DNA of 64,000 nt. It comes from Bradyrhizobium elkanii USDA 76 (GTDB lineage Bacteria > Pseudomonadota > Alphaproteobacteria > Rhizobiales > Xanthobacteraceae). Under the pieces are notes generated by a model, which saw nothing but the letters and a program-made list of their open reading frames with translations, searched no databases and was not told where the DNA came from. The stretch spans positions 3,154,001 through 3,218,000 of the forward strand of contig NZ_CP066356.1 of assembly GCF_023278185.1 (NCBI RefSeq), read 5' to 3'. Below, piece by piece: positions 1 through 8,173 of this stretch. The number at the start of each line of letters is the position of its first letter. The stretch's first letter is position 1. Both the position numbers and the translations under genes were made by a program.

Positions 1-217
1 CATGTTTCCGGGAGCGGAAAATCTCTGTGCGCGACTGCGGCGCCCCGGGAGTGTCAGCAACGGAATCGTGGAGCAGCAGGAATCGGGCGATTGCCGTCTT
101 TGGTCTAGGCTTTGCAGGCGTGAAAGCCACGATTTGTGCAAGACGATCGAAACGGCTGAGTGCCTTGCGGCCTCGAGAGCAGTTTCAGCGTTGCCGAAAT
201 CATCGAGGGATTACCAT

Positions 218-1780
218 ATGATCAACCGCAGAGACTTGATGTTAGGGGGACTGGCCGGGGCCGCGGCGTTCGGCTTCGGGCGGGTCAATCCCGACTTTCT
301 TGTGAATTCCGCCTTTGCCGCCGAGGGCAAGACACTGCGCTTTCTTGGCGCGGAAGCGCTGACCGGCAACTGGGACCCAACCACCCATACCAATCTCGGC
401 CAGCTCATCGTCGAGGGCTTCGTGTTCGGCTATCTGACGCGGGCGCCGATGCGGCCGGAGAAACCGGACGAGCTGATCTTCGAGCTGGCTGAATCGATGA
501 AGCCCATCGACACCTATAAGATGGAGGTGAAGCTCAGGAAGGGCGTCAAATTTCATGACGGGACCCCGTTCACAGCGGCCGACGTCAAGGCGACCTACGA
601 ATATGGCTGCCAACCCGATCGTCCGGCGCAGTGGTACCCCGGTCTCGTCACCGTCGACGTCGTCGACGACTACACCTGCCACATCAACACCAAGGCGCAG
701 GGCTATCCGGCGACGCTCTACTACTATCTGTCGTCCTTCCTGCCGATCATGTCGGCCAAGGACGTTGCCAACAAGGCGCAGCTCTCGGCGCGCATGAACG
801 GCACGGGCCCCTACAAATATGTCGAGCAGAAAGGCGACACCACCGTTCTCGCCGCCAATCCCGACTTCTTCCTCGGCGCAGCGAAGATCCCGGGTGTCGA
901 GTATCACTTCGTCGGTGACACCACGACGCGCACGCTGTCGCTGTTGAACGGCGAGGCCGACATCATCGAGCGGCTCGAGCAGGAGCAGGTCGAGACCATC
1001 TCGAAGGATGCCCGCTTCAGCATCCACAAGGCGGTTTCGGTCGAGAACAAATACCTGTTCTTCCGCTGCTCGAAGAAGCCGTTCGACGATCCGAGGATTC
1101 GCCTCGCCGCATGCTACTCGATCGACCGCAAGCAGGTGCTCGACGTGCTCGGCGTCTCCGGCATCTATTCCAAGGCGCACATCTCGCCGGTCAAGTTCGG
1201 CTATGCCGAGGTGGCCGACTATCCTGAATTCGATCCGGACAAGGCGCAGAAGCTGCTCGCGGAGGCCGGCTTCCCCAAAGGCCAGGGCCTGCCCGAGCTC
1301 ACCTATTACACGTCGGTCGGCTTCTATCCGAAGACGAAGGAATATGCCGAGTTGATTACCGGCATGCTCCAGGAGCAGGGGTTCAAGGTCAATCTGCAGA
1401 CGCTCGAAGTCGCGGCGTGGGGTAATTTGCTTTACGACAAGCCCGGCGGCGGTGAGGGCAACATGATCGACTGCGGCTGGTGCACCGGCTCGCCCGAGCC
1501 GGATCTCGTCCTGCGCACACACTTCCACTCCTCCTCCAAGCGCATCACCGGCATCGTCGACAAGGACATCGACGCGGTGCTGGACAAGGAGCGCAACGCC
1601 ACGACAATCGAGGAGCGCAAGAATATCCTGCAGACCGAGACGCTGCCGACCATCGCCAAGAAGGCCCCGGCGCTCGCGTTGTTCACCTCGGTCTTCATCC
1701 ATGCCTACAGCAAGAAGCTGGATGGTCTGTACATCTATCCGAACGGCATGCAGGACATGACCAAGGCAACATTGGCATGA
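218..1780 (+). CDS. ABC transporter substrate-binding protein, family 5 (peptide/opine/nickel type)
   Basis: Periplasmic solute-binding lipobox-free protein of the DppA/OppA (SBP_bac_5) family, 520 aa. The ATG at 218 is preceded by a purine-rich site (CGAGGGA) and opens a twin-arginine-like leader (R4-R5-D-L-M-L, hydrophobic Gly/Ala stretch, A-F-A-A cleavage near residue 35), so the protein is probably exported folded by Tat. The family pattern of a long two-lobe protein with a conserved 'LRKGVKFHDGTPF' segment is clear. It heads an operon with two permeases and a fused ATPase. The substrate cannot be read from sequence; the neighbouring amidase, kinases and amine-type enzymes suggest a nitrogenous compound. 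Reading frame is open further upstream to position 2 but that part looks non-coding. Confidence 0.9.
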   Translation: MINRRDLMLGGLAGAAAFGFGRVNPDFLVNSAFAAEGKTLRFLGAEALTGNWDPTTHTNLGQLIVEGFVFGYLTRAPMRPEKPDELIFELAESMKPIDTYKMEVKLRKGVKFHDGTPFTAADVKATYEYGCQPDRPAQWYPGLVTVDVVDDYTCHINTKAQGYPATLYYYLSSFLPIMSAKDVANKAQLSARMNGTGPYKYVEQKGDTTVLAANPDFFLGAAKIPGVEYHFVGDTTTRTLSLLNGEADIIERLEQEQVETISKDARFSIHKAVSVENKYLFFRCSKKPFDDPRIRLAACYSIDRKQVLDVLGVSGIYSKAHISPVKFGYAEVADYPEFDPDKAQKLLAEAGFPKGQGLPELTYYTSVGFYPKTKEYAELITGMLQEQGFKVNLQTLEVAAWGNLLYDKPGGGEGNMIDCGWCTGSPEPDLVLRTHFHSSSKRITGIVDKDIDAVLDKERNATTIEERKNILQTETLPTIAKKAPALALFTSVFIHAYSKKLDGLYIYPNGMQDMTKATLA

Positions 1781-1788
1781 TGATTGCT

Positions 1789-1816
1789 CGGCAGGCCGGG
1801 TACGCCCGGCCTGCCG
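1789..1816 (+). terminator. Intra-operon hairpin after the binding-protein gene
   Basis: A perfect 12-bp stem (CGGCAGGCCGGG / CCCGGCCTGCCG) with a 4-nt loop lies 9 bases after the stop of the binding-protein gene and 66 bases before the first permease. There is no T-run, so it is more likely an mRNA stabiliser or attenuator that keeps the binding protein more abundant than the membrane parts, as in many ABC operons. Confidence 0.65.
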
Positions 1817-1881
1817 GTTCGCGAACGCAGGCCGGACTGGTCGGGTCTGGTCCTCATGAATTGCAAGGGTAGCCCTTCTCG

Positions 1882-2862
1882 ATGTTGATCCTGGAATTCC
1901 TGGTCAAGCGGATCGCGCAGGGCATCCTGATCGTCTTCATCACGTCGTTGATCATCTTCACGCTGCTGCGCGTGGTGCCGGGCGATCCCGTGCGCCTGAT
2001 CGTCGGCGGCATGGCGCCGGCCGACGTGGTCGAGAAGGTCGCGACCAAGATGGGGCTGCGCGACCCCATCATCGTGCAATATGGTCGGTACATGCGCGGG
2101 CTGGTACAGGGCGATCTCGGGCAATCCTATTTGCGGCCGCGCAGCGGCATGATCGCGACCGGCGGGCAGTATGTTGACCCGACCAAGTCGGATATGGCGC
2201 CGGTGATCGATCTCATCCTCGAACGCCTGCCGTTCACGCTGCAACTGGGCGGCATGGCGCTCGTGTTCGCGCTGCTGCTGTCGTTTCCGATCGGCATAGC
2301 GGGCGGGCTGCACCAGCATCGCTGGCAGAATGCGTTGGCGTTCGGAATGCAGTCGCTGTTCGTCTCGATTCCGAATTTCTGGCTCGCGATCGTTCTGATC
2401 CTGTTTCTGTCGGTGAAGCTGAAGCTGCTGCCGGCGCTCGGTTACCAGGGATTTTCCTATGTCATCCTGCCGGCCTTCGTGCTCGCGGTGGAGATCGCCC
2501 CCTTCATCATCCGCACGCTGACGACCTCGCTCGGCGAGGTCATGCAAGCGCCGTTCATCGATGAGGCGCGGGTACGCGGCCTGTCTCGCCGCCGTATCGT
2601 CTATTCGCACGCCCTGCGCAACGCGGCAGTGCCGCTAGTCAACCTGCTCGGGATCCAGCTTTCGACGCTGATCGGCGGCGTTCTCGTGATCGAATACATT
2701 TTCGACTATCCTGGCCTCGGCAATCTGACCGTGGTCTCTGTCGTCGGGCGCGACTTTCCGGTCATCCAGGGCATCGCCATCACGACCAGCGCCGTCTTTG
2801 TCTTCATCAATATCATCGTGGATTTGGTCGCCTATCTGATCGATCCCCGCGTGGAGATCTGA
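1882..2862 (+). CDS. ABC transporter permease (DppB type)
   Basis: Inner-membrane permease of 326 aa in the BPD_transp_1 superfamily, DppB/OppB branch. The N-terminus (LEFLVKRIAQGILIVF) is the typical first helix of this branch, followed by 'VVPGDPVRLIVGG'. A long periplasmic loop precedes the five-helix core, and the EAA-like coupling segment is visible as 'EARVRGLSRRRIVYSHALRNA' (residues about 227-247), which docks to the ATPase. It pairs with the next gene, 2 bases downstream, to make the channel of the importer. An AAGGG motif 10-14 bases before the ATG could serve as ribosome site. Confidence 0.93.
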   Translation: MLILEFLVKRIAQGILIVFITSLIIFTLLRVVPGDPVRLIVGGMAPADVVEKVATKMGLRDPIIVQYGRYMRGLVQGDLGQSYLRPRSGMIATGGQYVDPTKSDMAPVIDLILERLPFTLQLGGMALVFALLLSFPIGIAGGLHQHRWQNALAFGMQSLFVSIPNFWLAIVLILFLSVKLKLLPALGYQGFSYVILPAFVLAVEIAPFIIRTLTTSLGEVMQAPFIDEARVRGLSRRRIVYSHALRNAAVPLVNLLGIQLSTLIGGVLVIEYIFDYPGLGNLTVVSVVGRDFPVIQGIAITTSAVFVFINIIVDLVAYLIDPRVEI

Positions 2863-2864
2863 GC

Positions 2865-3782
2865 ATGACGGCCACCACGATCATCGCCGAGGAGCCCGCC
2901 TTGCCGGCGGCCCCAATCCGTTCGGTCAACCGCCGCATCATGGCCGCCGCCTGGCGCATGCCGAGCTTCAAGATCGGCTTCTTCATCTTCATTGCGCTGG
3001 TGCTGGCCTCGGCCATCTATCCCGAGGTGTCCTCGATCAGTGCGACCAAGATGGTGGTGAAGGACAAGTTCATGTCGCCGGTCTTTCTCGGCGACAAATG
3101 GACCTGGGATCATCCGCTGGGTACGGATCAGCTCGGCCGCGACATGCTGATGCGCAGCCTGATCGGCCTGCGCTATTCGCTGCTGGTCGGCGTCGTCACG
3201 GTCGTGCTCATCTTTGTCATCGGCTGCGGCCTTGGCCTGTTCGCCGGCTTCAAGGGCAAATGGTGGGACACCGTCATCATGCGGATCACCGATGCCCAAT
3301 TGTCGATTCCGATGATCATCCTGGCGATCACCATTCTCGGCGTGTCGCGGCCGACGGTGCCGACCATCATCATCGTGCTGGCGCTGTCCGGCTGGCCGCT
3401 CTACGCGCGCGTGGCACGCAGCGCCGCGGTCACCGAGCGCGGCAAGGAATATGTCCGCGGCCTGCGCGTGCTCGGCGCCGGGGACTGGCGGATCCTGTTT
3501 CTGTTCGCCGCTCCGAACATCCTGCCGCCGATCGCATTCGTCGCCGTGCTCGACGTCGCACGCATGATGATCTTCGAAGCGATCCTCGGCTTCCTGGGGC
3601 TTGGCATCCAGCCGCCGACGCCGAGCTTCGGCAGCATCATCGCCGACTCCCGCAAATACCTGATCAATGCCTGGTGGATCGCGACCACGCCGGGCGTGTT
3701 CCTGGCTATCGCGCTTACCTCGATCAACCTGATGGGGTCGGCGCTCGAGAAGGCGCGCAACCGCATCTATGGAGGTCTCTGA
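2865..3782 (+). CDS. ABC transporter permease (DppC type)
   Basis: Second channel subunit, 305 aa, DppC/OppC branch. After a short cytoplasmic N-terminus there is one membrane helix, then the family landmark 'HPLGTDQLGRDMLMR' (about residues 83-97) and the transmembrane core. The ATPase-coupling EAA region is 'RGKEYVRGLRVLGAGDWRIL'. Starts 2 bases after the DppB-like gene and its stop is followed after one base by the ATPase start, so the three are translationally linked. The last codons carry the GGAGGT ribosome site of the ATPase gene. Confidence 0.93.
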   Translation: MTATTIIAEEPALPAAPIRSVNRRIMAAAWRMPSFKIGFFIFIALVLASAIYPEVSSISATKMVVKDKFMSPVFLGDKWTWDHPLGTDQLGRDMLMRSLIGLRYSLLVGVVTVVLIFVIGCGLGLFAGFKGKWWDTVIMRITDAQLSIPMIILAITILGVSRPTVPTIIIVLALSGWPLYARVARSAAVTERGKEYVRGLRVLGAGDWRILFLFAAPNILPPIAFVAVLDVARMMIFEAILGFLGLGIQPPTPSFGSIIADSRKYLINAWWIATTPGVFLAIALTSINLMGSALEKARNRIYGGL

Positions 3783-3783
3783 G

Positions 3784-5604
3784 ATGGATCTCTCGCTCAT
3801 TCTGGAGGTCGACGACCTCACGGTCGGTGCTTCGGCGCCGGGCGTCGCGCCGATCCTCGATCACATCTCCTTCCGCCTCAACACGTCGGAGATCTTCGGC
3901 ATCTATGGCGAAAGCGGCGCCGGCAAGACGGTGCTCAGCCGCGCATTGGCGAACTGGCTGCCGGAAAGTCTGGCGTATCGCTCCGGACGGGTCACGTTCG
4001 CCGGCCACGACATTCTCGGCGCCGGGGCGCGCGAGGTGCGGATCGGCCGCGACATCGCCTATATCGGCTCCAAGCCGCAAAGCTCGCTCGATCCGACGAT
4101 ACCGGTCGGGACCCAGATCGCGGAAAAGCTGCACAGCGTCAGGCCCGAATGGAATCCGCGCGAATGCCGCGAGCGGGTCGTGCAGCTCCTCGGCGAGGTC
4201 CGGATTCCATCGCCGAAAGAGCGCTATTGGGACTACCCGGCAAAATTTTCCGGCGGCATGATGCAGCGCGCGATGATCGTGGACGCGATCTGCGCCGAGC
4301 CCGCCGTCCTGATCGCCGACAACATTACCCAGCCGCTCGATGTCACCATCGCGGCACAGATCGTGGCGCTGCTCCACGACCTTTGCCTCCGCCACAGGAT
4401 GGCGACAATCTATCTGTCGTCTTCCTTGCCCACGCTCGGCCAGTTCGGCGACCGCACGGCCGTGCTCCATCAGGGCCGGTTCGTCGAGCAGCAGGCGTTT
4501 GCCGGCCTGCTCGCCTCGCCACAGACCGACTACACGCGCAAGGCCATTGCCAGTGTGCCGCGCATGTGGGCGACCACGGAGGGCCCGCTGGCCCGCCGCA
4601 AGGCGCATGACGAAGTGCCGCTGATGAAGGTGGAGCACGTTGTTCGGACCTATCGCGCGCGCAAGCGGGGGACGTTCAATACCTACAGCAACGTGCAGGC
4701 GGTGCGCGGCGTAACGCTCGACATCATGCCGCGCGAGAATTTCGGCATCGTCGGGGAATCCGGCTGCGGCAAGTCGACCCTCACGCGCCTGCTGGCCTGG
4801 CTGGAGGTTCCCGACAACGGCAGCATCGTCCTCAACGGCACGTCGCTCGGGACGTTGTCGCCGCGCGAGCTGATCCGCACCCGCAGCGAATTCCAGCTGC
4901 TGCTGCAGGATCCGTACAATGCGCTGCCGCCGCGCACCACCGTCGGCCGCATGATCGAGGAGAGCCTGCTGATCCGCGGCAATGTCGCCCGCGCGGACCT
5001 GCGCAGCCGGGTCATCGCAGCGATGGCCGAGGTCGGTCTTGCCGCCGAGCTCTATGACCAGCTCCCGAACACGCTCTCCACCGGCGAGCGCCAGCGCATC
5101 TCGATCGCGCGTGCCCTGATCCTCGATCCCAAGCTGCTGATCCTCGACGAAACCTTGTCCGCGCTGGATCAACGCGAGCAGTCAAGGCTGATCGACCTGT
5201 TCTCGAAGCTGCAGGAGAAGAACGACCTCACCTATGTCTTCATCTCCCATGATCTCGCAATGGTGCGCAGGGTCTGCACGCGCATTGCCGTGATGTATCT
5301 CGGTGAGATGGTCGAGATCGCCGACAACCGCGAGCTGTTCTTCGATCCCCGGCATCCCTACACCAAGGCATTGCTCTCGGCCGCCCCGACGCTGGAGGAG
5401 AAGCCGTTCAACCCGGCGGACTTCTTGCTGGAGGGCGAACCGCCGAGCCCGATCGATATCCCGGCGGGATGCAGCTTTGCCTCGCGCTGCCCGAAGGCGT
5501 TCGGCCGCTGCCGGCTGGAGACGCCGAAGCTGGTCGAACACGCGCCGGGGCGCTTCGCCGCCTGCCACCTGCTCGACGGCGAGCCGGCGCAGGCCGCGGC
5601 CTGA
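3784..5604 (+). CDS. Fused double ABC ATPase (DppD-DppF fusion) with a degenerate first site
   Basis: Energising subunit, 606 aa, with two nucleotide-binding domains in one chain and the oligopeptide-transporter C-terminal extension (Cys-containing 'CSFASRCPKAFGRC' segment). NBD1: Walker A GESGAGKT (residues 42-49), signature FSGGMMQR, but the Walker B is followed by Asn (IADNITQPLD) instead of the catalytic Glu and the switch-His is absent (YLSSSLPTLG). NBD2: GESGCGKS, degenerate signature LSTGERQR, intact LLILDET Walker B and FISHDLA switch. So one composite site should be active (NBD2 Walker motifs with the NBD1 signature) and the other degenerate. The ATG at 3784 sits 7 bases after GGAGGT; an in-frame ATG at 3769 lies inside the previous gene and lacks such a site. 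Confidence 0.93.
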   Translation: MDLSLILEVDDLTVGASAPGVAPILDHISFRLNTSEIFGIYGESGAGKTVLSRALANWLPESLAYRSGRVTFAGHDILGAGAREVRIGRDIAYIGSKPQSSLDPTIPVGTQIAEKLHSVRPEWNPRECRERVVQLLGEVRIPSPKERYWDYPAKFSGGMMQRAMIVDAICAEPAVLIADNITQPLDVTIAAQIVALLHDLCLRHRMATIYLSSSLPTLGQFGDRTAVLHQGRFVEQQAFAGLLASPQTDYTRKAIASVPRMWATTEGPLARRKAHDEVPLMKVEHVVRTYRARKRGTFNTYSNVQAVRGVTLDIMPRENFGIVGESGCGKSTLTRLLAWLEVPDNGSIVLNGTSLGTLSPRELIRTRSEFQLLLQDPYNALPPRTTVGRMIEESLLIRGNVARADLRSRVIAAMAEVGLAAELYDQLPNTLSTGERQRISIARALILDPKLLILDETLSALDQREQSRLIDLFSKLQEKNDLTYVFISHDLAMVRRVCTRIAVMYLGEMVEIADNRELFFDPRHPYTKALLSAAPTLEEKPFNPADFLLEGEPPSPIDIPAGCSFASRCPKAFGRCRLETPKLVEHAPGRFAACHLLDGEPAQAAA

Positions 5605-5608
5605 GCGC

Positions 5609-7015
5609 TCAGGGCCGTGGCTTGAACGGCCAGTCCATCGCGAACGAGCGCATGTCCTCCAGCGCCTTGGTCACCTGCAGCACGCCGAGATCGTCGAAGC
5701 GGTGCCCGGTCACTTGGACGCCGATCGGCAGATGGCGGGAATCGAATGCCATGCAGACGGTGGAGGCGGGCTGGCAGGTCTGGTTGAACATGGCGGTGAA
5801 CAGCGTGTGCGCGAGCGGCATCTCACGCGACACGCCGGGCTCCTCGGCCGGGAAATTCACCACCGGCAGCGTCGGGGCGATGACATAGTCCCAGCCCTCG
5901 AAGGCCGCGAGCAGCGCCGCCTTCATCTTGGCGATCTGGCCCAGCGCCCGGTAGAGGTCGGCGCCCGAATGTTTCGCCCCGCCAAGGCACCATGCGCGAA
6001 CGTAGGGATTGATGTCGCGTGCGGTGTCGCCATGCGGCGGCAGCGATGCATATTCGAGATAGCCGCGCACCTGGAGGAACAGATCGATCGGCGCATAGGC
6101 GTCGTCGGTGAGCGGAGAGGCGAACGGCTCGACGATCGCGCCGGCGCCCGCGAGCAGCTTGCCGGCCGCTTCGACCGCGCAGCGAACCGCCGCCTCCGCC
6201 TTCATGCCGAAGCCCATGTCGGTGAGGACGCCGATCTTCAGTCCCTTCACGTCGCGCTTCAGATGCTCGTGATAGCGCACGCCATCGGCGGGCAGGCTCC
6301 AGGTGTCGCGCTCGTCCTGCCGCGTCAGCACGGTCAGGAGGCGCGCGATATCGTCCACGCTGCGGCCCATCGGGCCTGCCATGCGCATGGTGTCGGCCGG
6401 CAAATGCGGCACACGGCCATGGGTCGGCTTCAGTCCGGCCAGTCCGCAATGGGCGGCCGGAAGGCGGACCGAGCCCGCGATATCCGTGCCGACGGAAACG
6501 TAGCCGGCGCCGGCGGCGACGGAGGCGCCTGCGCCGGCCGACGAGCCGCCGGTATTCCAGGCGAGCCCCCAGGGATTGCGGGTAACGCCGTGCAACGAGC
6601 TGATGCCCGACGCCATTAGGCCGCAATCCGGCATCGTGGTCTTGGCAAAGATCACCGCGCCGGCCTCGCGGAGCGCGATCGTCGGCGGCGAATCGTAGTT
6701 GGAGGGCGGCAGGGCACGGTTGGCGCCGATGCCGTGAAAATAGGGCCAGCCGATCATGGCGACGCTGTCCTTGACGGTCATGGGGACGCCGTCGAGCGGA
6801 CCCAGCGCCGCTCCCGCCTTCCATCGCGCTTCCGAGCCTTGCGCGCTTGCCATGGCTTGCTCCGGACGGAAGCAGAACAGCGCATTGATCGCGGGATTGA
6901 CCGCCTCGGCATGGCCGAGCACGGTTTGCAACACCTCCACCGGCGACAATGCGCGCGATGCGTAGGCCTCCGTCAGCCCCGCAAGGCTCATCCCGATCAG
7001 TTCCGCAGCAGACAT
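5609..7015 (-). CDS. Amidase-signature family hydrolase
   Basis: Cytoplasmic amide hydrolase of 468 aa. The Ser-cisSer-Lys triad is visible: Lys82 in 'GVPMTVKDS', Ser158 in 'TGGSSAGAG' and nucleophile Ser182 in 'GTDIAGSVR', with the 24-residue Ser-Ser spacing of the family. Members range from GatA-like proteins to urethanases, aryl amidases and fatty-acid amide hydrolases; no GatB/GatC neighbours are present, so tRNA amidation is unlikely. It converges with the ABC importer operon (4-base gap) and is divergent from the first kinase gene, so it probably acts on a compound taken up by that importer, releasing an amine or amino alcohol (inference). Confidence 0.9.
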   Translation of the reverse strand: MSAAELIGMSLAGLTEAYASRALSPVEVLQTVLGHAEAVNPAINALFCFRPEQAMASAQGSEARWKAGAALGPLDGVPMTVKDSVAMIGWPYFHGIGANRALPPSNYDSPPTIALREAGAVIFAKTTMPDCGLMASGISSLHGVTRNPWGLAWNTGGSSAGAGASVAAGAGYVSVGTDIAGSVRLPAAHCGLAGLKPTHGRVPHLPADTMRMAGPMGRSVDDIARLLTVLTRQDERDTWSLPADGVRYHEHLKRDVKGLKIGVLTDMGFGMKAEAAVRCAVEAAGKLLAGAGAIVEPFASPLTDDAYAPIDLFLQVRGYLEYASLPPHGDTARDINPYVRAWCLGGAKHSGADLYRALGQIAKMKAALLAAFEGWDYVIAPTLPVVNFPAEEPGVSREMPLAHTLFTAMFNQTCQPASTVCMAFDSRHLPIGVQVTGHRFDDLGVLQVTKALEDMRSFAMDWPFKPRP

Positions 7016-7166
7016 CTTGGCCTCGACAAATGGCGTTCTGGATCAGTGTCCGGATAGCGAAAGTCGCCCCTGTCGGGGTAGTGCCGCTGCCGCAACGGCA
7101 TGATTTGGTGGAGTGCGAGGCATCCCTTTTGCATCTGTCTTGATCGAATTTGTCATCAAACCCGGA

Positions 7167-7185
7167 GGCCCGCGACACGCGGGCC
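7167..7185 (+). other. Short perfect inverted repeat upstream of the kinase pair
   Basis: GGCCCGCG / CGCGGGCC with a 3-nt loop, 31 bases before the first kinase start, in the 200-base divergent region with the amidase. It could form a hairpin in the leader mRNA or bind a regulator; nothing shows which. Confidence 0.4.
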
Positions 7186-7216
7186 GAACGACACCCGCGA
7201 GAGATCAGAAGTCGTC

Positions 7217-8173
7217 ATGAGCCAATCTGGAACGCAAATCGCCACGCTCCGGAACTACATTGCCGGGCTCCCGGGATGGGGGACGGGCGATATCGTGATC
7301 GAGCCCGCCATTCCGGTCCTCGCCTCGCCAAGCTGGCGCGGGGTCGACGGCGCTCCCTGGCGCGCCACCAGGAACGGAAGCGGCGAGAGCATCTTCATCA
7401 AGAGCATGGATGTGGATGCCAAGCTCTACATCGACGTTGCCTGCGCGTTCGAGGCGGCCCGGCGCGCATCCGATCTCGGTATCGGTCCCAAGGTGCTTGC
7501 GGCGGATCCAGACGCGGGACTTCTGGTCATGGAGGATCTCAACCGTGGCTGGCGGGTCGGCACGCTGGAGCGGATGCTGGAGCCGAGGATCGTCGACGCG
7601 GTCATCGCGGCGCGGCGCCTGTTCCAGGCAGGGGCGCCTCTGCCGCGGCGCATGGGAGTCTTCGACGAGATCGAGCATTTCTACGAGGCGGCAAAGGCCG
7701 CGAAGGCGCAACTGCCCTCGGATGCGGAATGGCTGGTCAAGGAGCTGCGTTTTGCGGCCGATGCCTTCGGGAAGCTCGACATCAAGCCGGTGCCGATCCA
7801 TGGCGACGGCAATGTCTCGAACATCCTGATCAGCGACACCGGCGAGGTTCGCCTGATCGATTGGGATCGCGCCACGACGGCCGACCCGCTGGAGGACCTC
7901 GGCAGCTTCCTCGTGGAAGCCTTCGCGCAGGAGCCAGAGGCGCGCGAGGCCTTCAGCCGCAATGCCGGCGGATTCGACGAGCGCGCATTCAGCCGCGCCC
8001 GCATCTACGGTGTGGCGGATGATCTGCGCTGGGGCCTGATCGGCGCCGTGCTCGCCGCGCGGTCGGCGCGCAACACCTTTGAGTTCTACAAGTTCGCCAG
8101 CTGGCGCTTCGTGCGTTGCCGCATGACGGTCCGGGAGCCGCGCTTTGGCGAGATGCTTCGGAGGATCGCATGA
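7217..8173 (+). CDS. Small-molecule kinase, APH/choline-kinase superfamily (first of pair)
   Basis: Predicted ATP-dependent phosphotransferase of 318 aa with protein-kinase-like fold (APH family). The catalytic loop reads 'IHGDGNVSNILI' (HxDxxxxN pattern) and the metal-binding motif is 'LIDWDRA', both near the expected positions in the C-lobe. Such enzymes phosphorylate hydroxyl groups of small molecules (choline, ethanolamine, homoserine, aminoglycosides, amino alcohols). The start at 7217 opens with MSQSGTQ; the frame is open upstream but without family similarity. Its stop overlaps the start of a second kinase of identical length by ATGA, so the two are co-translated. Substrate not known; the class III PLP gene nearby suggests an amino alcohol. 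Confidence 0.85.
   Translation: MSQSGTQIATLRNYIAGLPGWGTGDIVIEPAIPVLASPSWRGVDGAPWRATRNGSGESIFIKSMDVDAKLYIDVACAFEAARRASDLGIGPKVLAADPDAGLLVMEDLNRGWRVGTLERMLEPRIVDAVIAARRLFQAGAPLPRRMGVFDEIEHFYEAAKAAKAQLPSDAEWLVKELRFAADAFGKLDIKPVPIHGDGNVSNILISDTGEVRLIDWDRATTADPLEDLGSFLVEAFAQEPEAREAFSRNAGGFDERAFSRARIYGVADDLRWGLIGAVLAARSARNTFEFYKFASWRFVRCRMTVREPRFGEMLRRIA

Noticed and set aside
242..1702. 486-codon minus-strand frame
   Set aside because: Antisense of the substrate-binding protein gene with its Tat signal and family pattern.
3724..5172. 482-codon minus-strand frame
   Set aside because: Antisense of the fused ATPase gene, where both Walker sets are in the plus-strand frame.
5303..6619. 438-codon plus-strand frame
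   Set aside because: Runs out of frame through the ATPase end and antisense to the amidase; no domain content.
7140..7159. FixK/FNR-like box TTGAT-N10-ATCAA upstream of the kinases
   Set aside because: Spacing is far wider than the TTGA-N6-TCAA consensus; only weak arms.
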